Source: Tigriopus japonicus
Lineage: Eukaryota; Arthropoda; Copepoda; Harpacticoida; Harpacticidae
NCBI GenBank assembly: GCA_010645155.1
Contig: JAAGOF010000081.1
Span: forward strand, 793,537-857,536
Direction of reading: 5' to 3'
Length of the DNA stretch: 64,000 nt
Of this stretch, positions 49,601 to 60,277 are shown in pieces. Under the pieces are notes generated by a model. That model was not told where the DNA came from. It ran no database searches and saw only the letters and a list, made by a program, of their open reading frames with translations. Made by a program: the position numbers and the translations under genes. Position 1 is the stretch's first letter. Each line of letters begins with the position of its first letter.

Positions 49601-52600
49601 TTCCAGAGTAATTGCTTGTTCTTGGAATCTCTCCCAAGGCTCCAAGAGGTGATTTATGTTGTGGGAATATGATTACTGAGGAGAACTAATCAGTTTCTCA
49701 TGGACCATTTGCTTGCCCGTAGAATATTCAACTGGTAACGGGAAAATAAATCTGCTTTGCATGTCGGACGGTTTCTACAAACTTTGAAAGAAAGGAAGAA
49801 AACTAATTTGATTGATACTTGTCATGACATGATCGCTACGTTCAATTGTTCCTTTCCTCCTCTTGGAACTCTAGGCACATTTTTATGGTCCAAGGCCAGA
49901 TTTATGGAACTTTTCTGTTGCTTGTCATGTTCCAAAAGTCTTGGGAACAATCTCAACGTCCGGTTACAAATATGGCGTTCATTCCGGAAACGAATTCTTA
50001 GAATTTTATTGCTTATTCAAGTCAATTCAGTTAAGGTAATAAGATCTAAATGTTGGCTTCAAGTCACGTCATCCGAAAAGGTCTTGTGTATGTAGGTTAC
50101 AAAATATCTATTCTATGATTGGAAGCTTTTATTGGATATCGTTCAAATCTTCTATTGTAATATTGGAGAAAATCTTAATTTGGCCACCAAATTTCATTCA
50201 TCGCGAGTTAAGTTTGAAGATCATTCTAATTTGCAATGAAAGAGATCTGGAAAGTGAATATTTTCGGCTTTCACATGATTTTTTTGTGATTCCTTCTTTT
50301 TGCAAATATTAAACATTTTTCTTGGGGACAAATATTTTTGACACTTTACTGGCTCAGCAATTTTTCTAAACATTTAAAACCAAGGGAAGACGAATTCTAT
50401 AGTACTCGACTCGAAAATCAAGAGAAAAATATTTTTGACCCAAAAAAGAACGAACCGAAAGATATAATAAAAGATTAAGGTGGGGAAAATCTTTTTTGCC
50501 ATTTTAAACACAAAACTTTTGGTCTATATTTACAAACTTTCTTTTTCGGCAATAAGTTTCTTTCAACGTTTCCCCCACTTTCTAATCATAGGCATGTTAA
50601 AACATATTTTTTTAATAGAATGTACCCTTCAAAATCAGCAAATTGCCCCAAAAGTTGTTCGTATGATATAACATGTGGAAAGAGTGACTTTGGTACAGCC
50701 TTCTTAGTTCGTATTTCAGATTGTGCACATCCTCTCGCTATTCCATGTTCAAAAGGCGTGGACCAGGTTCTTCAGAAGACATGTAGCATCATTTATAGCA
50801 TGCCAAGAAGCCGTGTCACATTGATGGGGAATTTAGATGGAGGCCCCCCAGGGACCCCACATGAATCGACATTCAAGCGCCTAATCTGCATTGGCATTCG
50901 GTACCACCCCGGGAAACTTTCGGCACTTTTGGAGTCTCCTTAACATCCCAAAATAGGCTTGCCTTTGAACGAAGAGACATTACCATTACTTCCAATTTGG
51001 AGCAAGCCATATCTTCGAGCAAATCCCATGTCTGGTCTGTTTCAACAAGATAAGGATGGGAGGAGGAGAGGTTTTTGCCAGGACCCAAACCCTAAGCCAA
51101 CCCATTAAACTGGTTTCTAGTAAGATCCCAAATGTCCCCGTTCCAAGTATACACATGCTCTAAGCACACTGTTCGGACCTGGTTATAAAAAGGGTCTCAT
51201 TCGCACTTGGATTAGAAAATCAGAGACGTAAGAAACCAGCAAGATGCCTTTTGTTCTTGCCAATGTTGGCAGAAACCCCAATTTGCATTTAAACTTACCA
51301 TTTGTCCCACACTTGGTCGTCTTACAAGGTTCCAATATGCATCGAATATTCTCAAATACCAGCCAGGCCTACAGTTTATGGCATTAGCTACACAAGGATG
51401 AGTTTGACAAGTCAAAAACAGACGCCCGTCAGTTAAAAGCTCAAAACCTTGCAATTTGAGATCATTCCTAGCCAACAGAGTTAATACATCTCAAAGAATG
51501 AACAGTCGGTGTTTTCTGCCAAGAGCAGGATTTCAACGCCGACTATCAATGTTTTAGATAAGTCTACTGGGCTATTTCTTAGATTACAGAAGAACAACGT
51601 CATGATTTTTGATTGGTGGTCCGTTGTCGAAGAAGAAATTCTAGAGACACTTGAAGTCCATAGAGACGCGCGGGGCTGATGTTATGATGACGTCATGATA
51701 TCTAGCATATCTGATTTGCTAGTTATTTTTTATTTTTTTTATTTTTTTGATGGTAGGGTCGGAGGGTTGAAACTCCGCCTGGCCAGTGAAGCCAGCAATC
51801 ACATCATCCAAAGTCTTTCTGATAGGCAATCTCATGTCCAGTATCAGAATGGCAAAAAGTTTCCTTGCGAAAGGTCGGGGAGGGGAATCGAACCTGGGAC
51901 CTATTTCAATATAGGAAAGTGCGCTAACCACGACGCGACATCTCCTCCCTTTGACCCTGTTATGCTCCTTTGGGGCCACGTTCAACTACTCTAAGTAGCA
52001 ACACTCATATGAAGAATAATTAGGTCGTTAGTCATTACTCATTACCTACATACTAACTCTAAAGCACAAACTTTGCCCTTTTTCAAAGCCAAAACAAAAT
52101 TTAAAATTTTGATTAAAAAATCAAAGGGTCTTTTGGGCAGAAAACTCGTGAGCCCAGAGCTTTTTGATAGCAGATATGTAGGCCCATGAACCTACCAGGA
52201 CCTGTTTGGAGGGCCCCCGACATCACACGGTCAATATGGTCGGCTGTTGCCGATTCTTGATCTAGGGTTTCTAGGAAAATAACGCTAAAACCTTTTTACT
52301 TTCCTAACAAATGTATCAAAGTTTCTTCCTACTTAACGCATGGCAATGTCAACCCATGTGAACTAATGATCCTTGAGAAGATCACTTATGCCACCCTTTT
52401 GGCTTTACTAAATTCATCAAAGTTTATTTGATGCCCATTTGAAAGTCTCATCAAGAACACCTCCAGCCTCTGAAAGTGTGTCTAACCACATCTAGAAGAC
52501 GTTGAAACAATATCTCTTGGCAGGTCTAGTTGGAAATTGCCTCTTGAGGAGCCCTGGCAAACGGAAAGCATCGTTCCGTTTTGATCCAAAGGGTTGTTGG

Positions 52601-54407
52601 CTCTCTGATGAATGGCCCCTTCATTCGATCAATGTCACACACGGTTTGGATTCTAGTCACGTAAGTGGTGCATTTCAGCAATAACCGGCCTCTCAGATTG
52701 AGGATCGAGAATTGACGCATGGCCTTCCTTCAGCTTGTACATACTGTACTGGTTTTGTAGAAAAGGAAGATACGTACATTGGCAATTTTGTTGAGCAGCC
52801 TTTACGACCTCTTACATGACTTATGAGGCCATTTTTTGGAACACTTCTCACCAAAGAGCCTTCATTGAACTCTTGAATGTGAGAGCGTGTTCCAACGAAG
52901 AAACTTGTGATGAAAGAGAAACATTCCGAAAACTTCCACGGCCTTTTTTTATTAAACTCCTCTTTGCCTCAAGTCGGACATGGATCCATTCTCCTCCGTC
53001 ATTTGGGCAAAAACTATTGTGCAATCCCAGAGCTTTCTCAGCTAAATGATTTTGAAAAGCAAACCAGCATCAAATGGGTAAACATTCTCTCATCATGAAC
53101 TTTCCTCGGGGATGTTCAATTAAATAAAAACTCTTTAAGTTTTTTATTATTGCAACAGAATGAACGTTTCTTGGGGTAGAACACGAAAATTTTGGACTTT
53201 ATTGATTGACACAAAGGCATTATCTGTAGGTTAAAGGCTTAATAGCTCTCAACAAGAAGATTTTGTCGCAAACATTTCTTTTCTTTTTTTCATAACTCTC
53301 TCCCTCAAAAGCTCTAAAACTTTGAGGTTTGCCACAAGACACTTAAGTTTATTCTAAAGTTATCCGTATTTTGTCGCAAATACTTTTCAAAACACCAAAT
53401 TCTCACCATCTGCCATGGTGTGGTTGGAGCATATCTCAAATAATGGTTTAATATTCCCTTTAGATGTTCTTCAAACAAGGATCTTTGTCCCAAAATTTCT
53501 CGAGCGGAGCCCATGAAAACAGGCCTAGAAAAGGTTTTAGAGCTCCAGTTTCTTTGATGCGTCCGCATCCGCTCCTTTGAAGGCCAAGCGATTCAAGCAT
53601 TGGACCAAAAATTGACTGAGTGAGAGAAGGATAAAGAGTATGGAGGATGAAAGGGATTTAGCTCTGACGTCGCTTTCATTACAACTCAAATGGGGAGAAG
53701 AAAGCGGGGAGGGAGCCTTTGTAGGCCCAGATGAATTAGCGGCTTAAGGTCAGCGTAAGCTTACAACTTTCTTTGAGAGTGGGCTTAAATTTGGCCATTG
53801 CTCCAACGTCATGGAACAAGAGTGAGATATGCGAAAAAAACATTCTAGAGAAAGTATGGTCCCTAAACATTCCTAACCGAGACACTCCCTCGTGTTGACA
53901 CGTGTTCGTCGTACAGTACTTAATTGAATAATTGGAGGTCGTGACTAGAAAAAGTTTGCAGCGTCACTTCTAACCACCACAGATTGGTTGTTGACTTGAA
54001 GCAATCTCATCTGCATTGCTATCAAAGACCTCCCAGAAAACCAGACCTCAATGAGTGGTGGCAATCTTTTGGGTCAACTAGCACAACCCAAGTTTACTTT
54101 CATCACAAGATCGAGTTACTCAAGGATGTTGTGAATGGAAAGCTGGATCATCAATCTCTCTATGCAATGGCAATAGACCTGGCGGTATTCCGCTCTGATT
54201 AGTCATCTCTAGTTCCATGAATGATATCATACAACGAAGTTTGGGTCTGAGTAGTAAACTACTTACGATCTTATTGTTCAACCGGTTAATCTCTTCTTGA
54301 GTAGCCTCCTGGCGTCGACGTTCCGGATCGTCCGTTTGTAGTTTCTCATATTTCTTCGATTTCCGTCCCAGGAACGGGGCAAGGATGGAAAAGGCTCCAG
54401 GTGCCAT
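34657..54407 (-). CDS. C3HC4 RING-finger protein, probable E3 ubiquitin ligase
   Basis: Seven exons: 54407-54267, 40732-40670, 39348-39036, 38477-38293, 36530-36325, 36249-36024 and 34831-34657, about 435 residues. The first intron is 13.5 kb. Residues 1-68 are basic then acidic (FLGRKSKKYEKL, SRDDIEKADNPEEE). The RING lies at about 69-114 with Cys69, Cys72, Cys84, His86, Cys90, Cys93, Cys111 and Cys114, in the APCGHQCQC arrangement of the zf-C3HC4_3 group. The rest is low-complexity Ser/Asn/Gln-rich (IKSNSSIKSNSSVKSNQSNS) and ends in EEENEISISLKNLAQ. RING proteins of this kind recruit E2 enzymes; target and location cannot be read. Junctions 1 to 4 and 6 are in phase with GT/AG sites. Junction 5 (36324/36250) is one base off with the only usable donor and acceptor. 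The start is the first ATG of exon 1, just before FSILAPFLGRKSKK. I do not recognise a named orthologue. Confidence 0.75.
35215..35576. repeat. Inverted repeat with about 100-bp arms
   Basis: The left arm 35215-35315 (ATAGAGGTTGTGAAGAATTG, then CTGCCGCGTAGACATCGCT, GGCCAGCCAGCA, TGTCCAGGCACT) is matched by the reverse complement at 35477-35576, around a 160-base centre. The middle of the arms has an indel. It lies in the last intron of the RING gene and is probably a foldback transposon relic. Confidence 0.7.
37506..38138. mobile_element. Inverted-repeat element family, copy B (about 633 bp)
   Basis: The left end GGGACATGTACAAAGGTTGC, then AAATCATACCGC, pairs with the right end ATTTC...GAGCAACCTTTGAGCAAATCCC, containing GCGGTATGATTT. 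It is related to copy A at 23797..24421 in the same orientation and lies in intron 4 of the RING gene. No transposase ORF. Confidence 0.65.
41310..41773. mobile_element. Inverted-repeat element family C, copy 1
   Basis: GAAGCACTGAAAAGTGGAG, then GGGAGGCTAACAGTGAGAAT, pairs with a right end reading inward GAACCACTGAATTTCGCTGG then CTGGGAGGCTAACGGGAGG. Internal words TTCTTCTGCAAATGAGA and TCTCATTTGCAGAAGAACG extend the palindrome. A related copy is at 44520..44886. No ORF of note. Confidence 0.65.
43418..43582 (-). mobile_element. tRNA-derived SINE ending in a LINE 3' tail
   Basis: On the minus strand the head GCCAGAGTGGCCGCGCG (A-box region), then GTAGGTTCGAATCTTG (B-box), resembles a serine/leucine-type tRNA. 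It is followed by about 45 bases of body and ACAGGGAATCGCATTTCTTG with TAGCGGTA and a T-rich end. The tail matches the 3' end of the LINE fragment at 61930..62271. Sharing a tail is how SINEs borrow LINE reverse transcriptase. Confidence 0.6.
44520..44886. mobile_element. Inverted-repeat element family C, copy 2
   Basis: CAAGAAGCACTGAAATCATG, then GAGTGTGAGGCTAGC, pairs with GATTCCAGTGCTTCTTGATC on the right, containing GCTAGCCTCCCACTCCATGA. Long blocks are shared with copy 1 at 41310..41773, including TACTGAAGAGAGCATAGAAT and ACGTATTCTTGTCAACAT. It is shorter because the centre is deleted. Confidence 0.7.
45006..45357. repeat. Inverted repeat, about 350 bp
   Basis: GAAAGAAGCTCATGGGAAAG, then AAGCGATAAC, pairs with a right end reading inward TAAAGAAGCTCATTAGAAAG then AAGCGAAAAC. 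Inside, GGCGTTAACGTGAAGC and CAATCGAAGCCTCAAAAAAA sit near each end. Probably a MITE; no duplication seen. Confidence 0.5.
48270..48516. mobile_element. GGGCCCAC-rich hAT-like element, copy 2 (complete)
   Basis: The left end CAGGGGTTGGCAACC and the right end GGTTGCCGACCTC are inverted repeats. A perfect 8-bp duplication, TACTAGAC, lies at 48262-48269 and 48517-48524. The interior is GC-rich with repeated GGGCCCAC words, against an AT-rich background. CAGGGG ends with an 8-bp duplication fit hAT. Copies at 23300..23547 and 52145..52255. Confidence 0.85.
51725..51950 (-). repeat. tRNA-derived SINE
   Basis: On the minus strand GGGAGGAGATGTCGCGTCG, then TGGTTAGCGCA, supplies an A-box. GGTCCCAGGTTCGATTCCCC supplies a strong B-box about 35 bases later. 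The body runs through GATTGCCTATCAGAAAG and ends at a T/A-rich run near 51725. It is the best-preserved SINE of the window. Confidence 0.65.
52145..52255. mobile_element. Truncated copy of the GGGCCCAC-rich hAT-like element
   Basis: GTGAGCCCAGAGCTTTTTG, AGGCCCATGAACCTACCAG, CTGTTTGGAGGGCCC and TGTTGCCGAT correspond in order to one half of the copies at 23300..23547 and 48270..48516. Confidence 0.6.
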
Positions 54408-54590
54408 GTTGGTCGTTTTCTTGTCGAATCTGTGTCGCTTTCTTAACGAATCTCCTTCAGAGAGACAGCATCACAGAGTCTTCAGAGGCACTCCCGAACC
54501 AAATGTCACGACATTCCACAAGATCTCTCAATCGATCACCGGCTCTTCCTGGCCTGATTTGTCAGTTCGTCAGATCCTCAGGGTCAAAGC

Positions 54591-55063
54591 ATGACTATGC
54601 TATCAGCTGATATGTCCCGTTCAACTGCATCACCGAACCGAAACATACACAGCTTTGTTCCCGAGTTCGAGGCACAATGGCGAGCACAGCTCAGAAGTTT
54701 GAGGTCCAAGCACGAGCAAAACTGGTCTCGGCAAGCAAGCCACCAGTCCGAGATAAATAGTGGACTGAGCGTAAACGAGGGGCTTTTAAGCTTCAAGCCT
54801 CCATCCAGCTTCCAGTCCAAAGAGTGAGAAGGATGCTTGGAATCAACTGATGCTGGATGGAGGACGAGAGCGAGGGCGCAAGCGAGAGCGAGGAGGATCT
54901 TGGAATCCCAAGGAAGGGGAACACAACAGTTCTTCGCTCCCAAAGCCTTGCTTCTTTGGCTATGAAACATGACATGGAGGCGGTGAATGGCGGCGGCGAG
55001 GGTTGGAAACCGAAGAACAAGGCTCCTTCACGCCAACGATGGAGACCATCAAGGATAAAGTGA
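54591..55063 (+). CDS. Candidate plus-strand coding region opposite the RING gene start, unrecognised
   Basis: Two open stretches look coding by composition. The first, 54591-54823, reads MSRSTASPNRNIHSFVPEF then EAQWRAQLRSLRSKHEQNW and ends at a possible donor (AAAGA/GTGAGA). The second, 54857-55063, reads MEDESEGASESEEDLGIPR and ends SRQRWRPSRIK before a stop. They are in different frames and I find no clean splice joining them. They could be one small gene with an indel, parts of two exons, or chance ORFs in a GC-richer patch: a 128-codon ORF also spans the minus strand here. The first stretch begins only 184 bp from the RING gene start on the other strand. Confidence 0.25.
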
Positions 55064-57530
55064 CCAGATTTTCAGTGCAAAATTTCAAAATTACAAAGTT
55101 TCATGGCTATATCCGGCAATACCAAGCTGAGGCCGTTCGGTAAACAACATGAAGGCCAGACAGATTATCAAGAAAATGATTTAGGAACCAATTGCGTTGT
55201 GCATTGTGCATAGAATGGAAGAAGGAAGACCTTCCCATGACGTTTAAGGGCCAGGTTTCCGTCCTTCCTTCACCTGGATAAGACAGACAAAGGCCGCGTT
55301 TCTCTTGTTGGAGCGAACTGGAAGGTGGAGCAACGAGATAGGATTGTTTTTCCGTTCCATTATGTTCCACGATAAACTTTCATTAATCACGCAAGCCGGG
55401 ATTCGATCGCGAAAAAACCACAAGAGCACTGACAGATTAAGTTCCTATCAGTGAATTACTGAGACCGATTAGTACTAGTTTAGTTAAGTGCTATTTTAAG
55501 TGGATATATTCAATACCTGGACAGATGGTAATCTTGGTCGCTTTTGTGGAGGAACACAAATCTTTTTAGATATTTTTTCAAGTGGAAAAGATCCTTTCGG
55601 GGCAATCCGCTGTAAGAGCCTTTGCAAAACAATATTGACAGGTCCAAAAAACATAAAGCGGTGCAAACTTTCGGTTTCATGGAACAAGAAGCCACTTTGG
55701 TGCAATTGACAAGTTTGCCATCATTTTTGGGCGTGTTCCAAATATTCCGTCTGGTCACCATCGGAGTTTCGCGCCAAAATATTGTTCAGACCTCGCGTTT
55801 TACTTTGAAAGAAGGCCACATTGAATGGTAACCCAAGAAGACTATGCATAAACGGATGCTCATGTTTTATTCAGACTTCAAAACTCGCATCATACTTGAG
55901 CCTTCCAAGTTTTCTTCAAATGACAATGCGAGACGTAAATGTCGAGAGGAGAGAACCTCCTTGTCCCTCCAACCTTTCTTCAGGAACAAAAATAGCCAAA
56001 GCCCCCCTTGAAAAATCCTGGGGGAAAAGCATGAAAAAAAGTCTAGGCTACACATTTGATCTTCTCATTTCATCATATCTACCAAGGCTAGCCGGATCTT
56101 TTCCAGAGTTAAAAGAAAATAATGGTCACGACAGTGAGGTTTAAGTGTCCATAAGTAACAGAACTAAAATAGAAATTGCAGTTCCGACACCTCCTTAACA
56201 ATGTAAACAAAGATGGAGCGTGGCTGGCTCTCCAGAGGATTATCTCAAGGGATCTAGCAGACGACTCAAGGACTTCTTTGCCTTCAGCTCTCCTGTCCTT
56301 CCCCAGGTATTAAGTGGGACTAAACTCAACCTTCGCTTCCTCTCATCCTCCAATATTTGACTTTATTATAGTGGGATGAGGAAACCAAGCAGGGAAATTG
56401 GCTTCGAGCTCCCTTTTACCCTTCAGTGGTTCCCTCCTCCATCCTCTGGTCTGAGCAAAGGCCGTTTTCCCTCTCCCGTCAATCCACTACTCATAACGAA
56501 CGAGCTTTGGCTTTGCCCGGGGACCAAGAAAAGGATGCGATGCGCAACTTACCACTCTCTCTCTCCCATGTAGTGTAGTAAAGTATAGTATAGTACTATG
56601 TGGTTCTGTTCTTGAGTCCCAGGGAAAACGGAACGGACGACGAAGGCCAGTGAGATGAAGGTCCATGTGTGTGAGGGAGGAGGCCTCATTTCATTGCCTT
56701 TTCGAGGCCGGAAGGATGTGAACGGGAAACGAGATTGAGTTGGCCTTCGGCTGTTCAAGTCCATGAATTTGAAACGACCAATACACGCCTGGGAGCGTAT
56801 TTATGCATTGCCGATTCCGACATGGCCTCGAGGCCGGCAATAGAGACGTACTACGTACACAGATGATGCGTAGTGTACATGTAAGTGGAAAGTGGCTGCG
56901 GATAACATGAGTGATGGAGGTTTAAGTCGATAAGTGCAATTTTGTACCCTTTTTCAGTGAGGTTTAAGGAAAATGAGGGTTTCACGTGGGCAATCTACGT
57001 AGTTTGGCAACATTCTAGAAGACAGGTGTAATGAATTTACAACTACGATTGAGCAGCGCCTTTTGCAATCAATCTATAGAGATCATGCACATGAGGATTA
57101 ATCCAGTCATTGGATCGCAAAATAAGATGAATTCAATCCCCTCCATGGATATTTTTTTAGTCAAAGGCTCCTGTTTGCTGTATTTTTTCTCCTGAACTTC
57201 CTGGTTTATTTGGATTTGTAAAAGCTACATGTTACAGCCACTGTTGCTAGTGTTCTGATGACGCTTCTTTCTCATGAGCTTCTGTACTCCAAATCATCTC
57301 ATAAAACAAACGGTTTCTTTTGAAGAGTGGACCTCGTCTTGAAGTGAGAAGGAACCATCATCTGCCGTAACTTGGCCAACTCGAGCTCTTCTACGGCTTA
57401 ACAGAATGCCTGAAATGAGCATGACCCACTGAAAAAGTACATATACATTAACTAAAGCTCGGATAAAATTCCAATCTTTTTGTTAAATGTTACATTCAAT
57501 TTGACAAAAGTTGATAAAACGTTGCTATTA

Positions 57531-57784
57531 GGCCGGTTGTTGAGGTAGTTTGGAAGTATAGTAGAAGTATATCTAGAAGCATAGAAGAACCACAAAAGAA
57601 GCATATGAGATAGAGTAGAAATAACCATGCTCGATTAAGTTTTGCTCCATAAGCTGCGTTTTTCAATCACAGCTTATGTTGTAAAACTTGATCAAGCATG
57701 GCTGTTTCTACTCCGTCTCATATGCTTCTTTTGTGTTTCCAGATATGATTCTACTATACTTCTAAACTACCTCAACAACTGACC
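57531..57784. mobile_element. Palindromic foldback element, copy 2 (254 bp)
   Basis: Same family as 22796..23078: GGCCGGTTGTTGAGGTAGTT at the left, CTACCTCAACAACTGACC at the right, with TATTA directly outside both ends (57526-57530, 57785-57789). The arms are more diverged from each other than in copy 1 and the centre carries AAGCTGCGTTTTTCAATCAC. Confidence 0.85.
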
Positions 57785-58669
57785 TATTACCTTGCCTAAA
57801 AATTGTCATTTTATGCCATAAAACCGTTAATTTTGGCCAAACATAGGTTTTGATTTTAGGCAAAAGTTTATAACATTAAGCTTTTCTTTTCTTTAACGTG
57901 TAGCTTTGATTAAAACTAAAGTTTTTGCTTCGCACAAATTATTCTAAAATGTAAAAGAAGATCAATTCGCCGTTATAGTAGTTATGCATTGGCAAACATT
58001 TTTGCTCGAGTAAAAATTGTGCCATTGTTAAGATTCAAAGCATTGGTGGTCCATCTACTTCCAATGGTCCCCAGTCAGTGTCAAACTCAGAAAATAACGT
58101 AATTACGTCTAAAAAATAGTCAGAAAACGTGAATCTCTTGTCCATTGTGTGGGTCCAATGGACTTCTTTCTATTTTCAGACCAGAGAGCTCGAAAAGGAT
58201 TGGGTGGACTCGAAAGAAAATGGGCCAGAGTAGAATTTATAGCTGACATGTTGGTTCAAACTATGCAAGTTTTGTGATGATGTAGTGCAAGTAAGGCCTG
58301 CTAACCTCCACCCAAGGGAAAAACCGTCCATAAATCTTGGTGTGGTTTTCCCACTTCCCGTCTCCTCCTTATATTCCACTCAAAGGGTGTTTGTCATCAA
58401 TTAGGACTGAGGAAGCACGAGGAGTCGCTAAGAACATCTCTCATGGGATTCATTACCTTAATGATGGTTCCATGGAACAATCCTTGAGCTTGAAGGAACA
58501 AGAAAGCGAAAGACCGATGATCTTGGAACAGGCAATTGACTCCGGATTAAACGACACAAACGATCCACTTTCTAGGCGTTCTCACTCGTCTTAAACCGCT
58601 TGGAACTCCTGAATTTCAAATCTTGAAGGTAAAACTTCTTGAAACTGACCGAAGTTGGCTTATCAGAAC

Positions 58670-59170
58670 TCATGTGAAGATAGTTACTTGAGGAAAAAAT
58701 AGGACAGAGCACATGAACGCTCTTAAAGACATCCAGTATCAGATACCTTTCATACCTTTTCTGAGTACTTTAGAGCCCTAACTTCTGGAGCCTCTCCCAA
58801 TACGAGAGCTCTCTCATTCCTGTGATGTTCCTAGTAAAACATCTTTGGACCTGCTCGACCTTTTGCAAACCTGCTGAACTCATTGGAGCCCAAATGGGTG
58901 AGGCATATTCAAGATGCGGTTGAACAATCGACTTGTACAGAGTTAGCATCGTAATACTTTCTCTGGACTTGAAAGTGCGATAGATCCAGCCACATGTTTG
59001 AAATGCCTTCCCCACTTTCAACTGGATATGCTCATCAAACTTTCCATCATCTTGGATGACAACTCCTAAATCCTTCATGGACAATACAGTACCTGCTCAA
59101 TATCACAACCTCCATTGTCTTTGAGTGGAACTTCTAATTTTGACGTCTCATACGTCATTGTGTGGAATTT
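58670..59170 (-). mobile_element. Non-LTR retrotransposon fragment (LINE, CR1/jockey-like), broken
   Basis: The minus strand encodes the end of a reverse-transcriptase ORF: KDLGVVIQDDGKFDEHI, then KAFQTCGWIYRTFKSRES, LYKSIVQPHLEYASPIWAP, and WERLQKLGL. These are the hallmarks of the region after the RT catalytic motifs in CR1/jockey-type LINEs. The frame is broken upstream of KDLGV, and an in-frame stop follows QKLGL although similarity goes on (STQKRYERYLILDVFKS). It is a dead, 5'-truncated copy. Confidence 0.8.
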
Positions 59171-59537
59171 TATTCCAATGAAAATTTCAAATGGAAGAAT
59201 ACCGTAGCAGAATTCAATGAGACTCGAACTGTAAGGAAAATTCAACTCTAATCCATCTATTGATGTTTTCCTAAGCTTCGATAAGATAACTGATCAATGG
59301 TTCTGGGATATTTGAGGTGCCATGATTTGGCAAAATCCTTTTGCGTGATATTGACGATCATAAACATTTGATGAGGTCAACTTTGTTGAACTTAGACCAA
59401 AATTTAACATTTTTCAATGTTGTCACTTCAAGAAAACCAGCCAATTTCCTCTTTCTTGTTGTTAAGAATGTCGCTACAATGGCTTTTAATGGTTGGGTGA
59501 TGAATACTGTTTCTTTGGATTGGTTTTGAAGCAAAAC

Positions 59538-59880
59538 TAGTGATGGACCGAAAGGGCTCATAACTGAAACCGAAAGTTTCGGCCGAAAGAGGGCTTAACC
59601 GAAACCGAAACCGAAACCGAAAGCAGCTGACTACAAAATTGTTCAAATGCAAAATCTGCCTTAAAAATTAGAATGCTCATGTGTTCGATGTTGGGTAGTC
59701 GCAAATTTTGAAAAATCGGAAAACTTAAATTTCAGAGGTTTTTGGACCATTTTTTTTATTTTGTTGTCAAACTCCATTTTACATAGTGCTTGCCTGCTTT
59801 CGGTTTCGGTAGGCATAACCGAAACCGAAACCGAAATTTCGGCCGTAATTTCGGCCGAAAGCGCTTTCGGTCCATCACTA
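59538..59880. mobile_element. hAT-like MITE, 343 bp, with CCGAAA repeats
   Basis: TAGTGATGGACCGAAAG at the left and CTTTCGGTCCATCACTA at the right are exact inverted repeats. The 8-bp duplication AGCAAAAC is perfect (59530-59537 and 59881-59888). Just inside both ends are runs of GAAACC/ACCGAAA units and TTTCGGCCGAAA palindromes. Non-coding. Confidence 0.85.
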
Positions 59881-60247
59881 AGCAAAACAGTATTTGTTAG
59901 TTTACATGGACACCGTTGAATACTGTCCATCATTTTGAAATTTTCACATTTGAAGCGCCAAAACGATATCCGATATCCAGGTTGACACAAATTTGTGCTT
60001 CTTTTCAAACAAGTGTTGACTTTAAAAAAAGAAAAAAAAGAGAAATGTTCGTTGTTAAATTGAAATATTTGGAAACTTTGGTTCAATTGCCTTTTCAGCA
60101 TCAAACCCAAATATGTGACGAAAAAAGAAAATCATTATTTTCTGACCTAAGAATTACCTAAAAAAATCCTTTAAGAAAATGAAATGAAAAATTTAAATCT
60201 TAGAGAACACACTACGGAAACAATTTGACCTCAATGACCTTTTTTGT

Positions 60248-60277
60248 ACCGCTACAAGGAATGGGATTCCCTGTAAT
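60248..60277 (-). repeat. Isolated LINE/SINE 3' tail
   Basis: On the minus strand TTACAGGGAATCCCATTCC, then TTGTAGCGGTAC, matches the tail of the SINE at 43418..43582 and of the LINE at 61930..62271. No tRNA head is visible upstream, so it is probably a severely 5'-truncated insertion. Confidence 0.55.

Larger units (their letters stand above)
40733..54266. other. 13.5-kb first intron of the RING gene
   Basis: No supportable exon on either strand. The intron carries the paired inverted-repeat elements near 41.3 and 44.5 kb, a third inverted repeat at 45.0-45.4 kb, the SINE with a LINE tail at 43.4-43.6 kb, the hAT-like element at 48270..48516, the SINE at 51.7 kb and a truncated hAT-like copy at 52.15 kb. 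The remainder is ordinary AT-rich sequence. Confidence 0.5.

Noticed and set aside
54584..54970. 128-codon minus-strand ORF upstream of the RING gene
   Set aside because: Its residue composition is less protein-like than the plus-strand reading and it does not connect to the RING start; it is probably an open shadow in a GC-richer patch.
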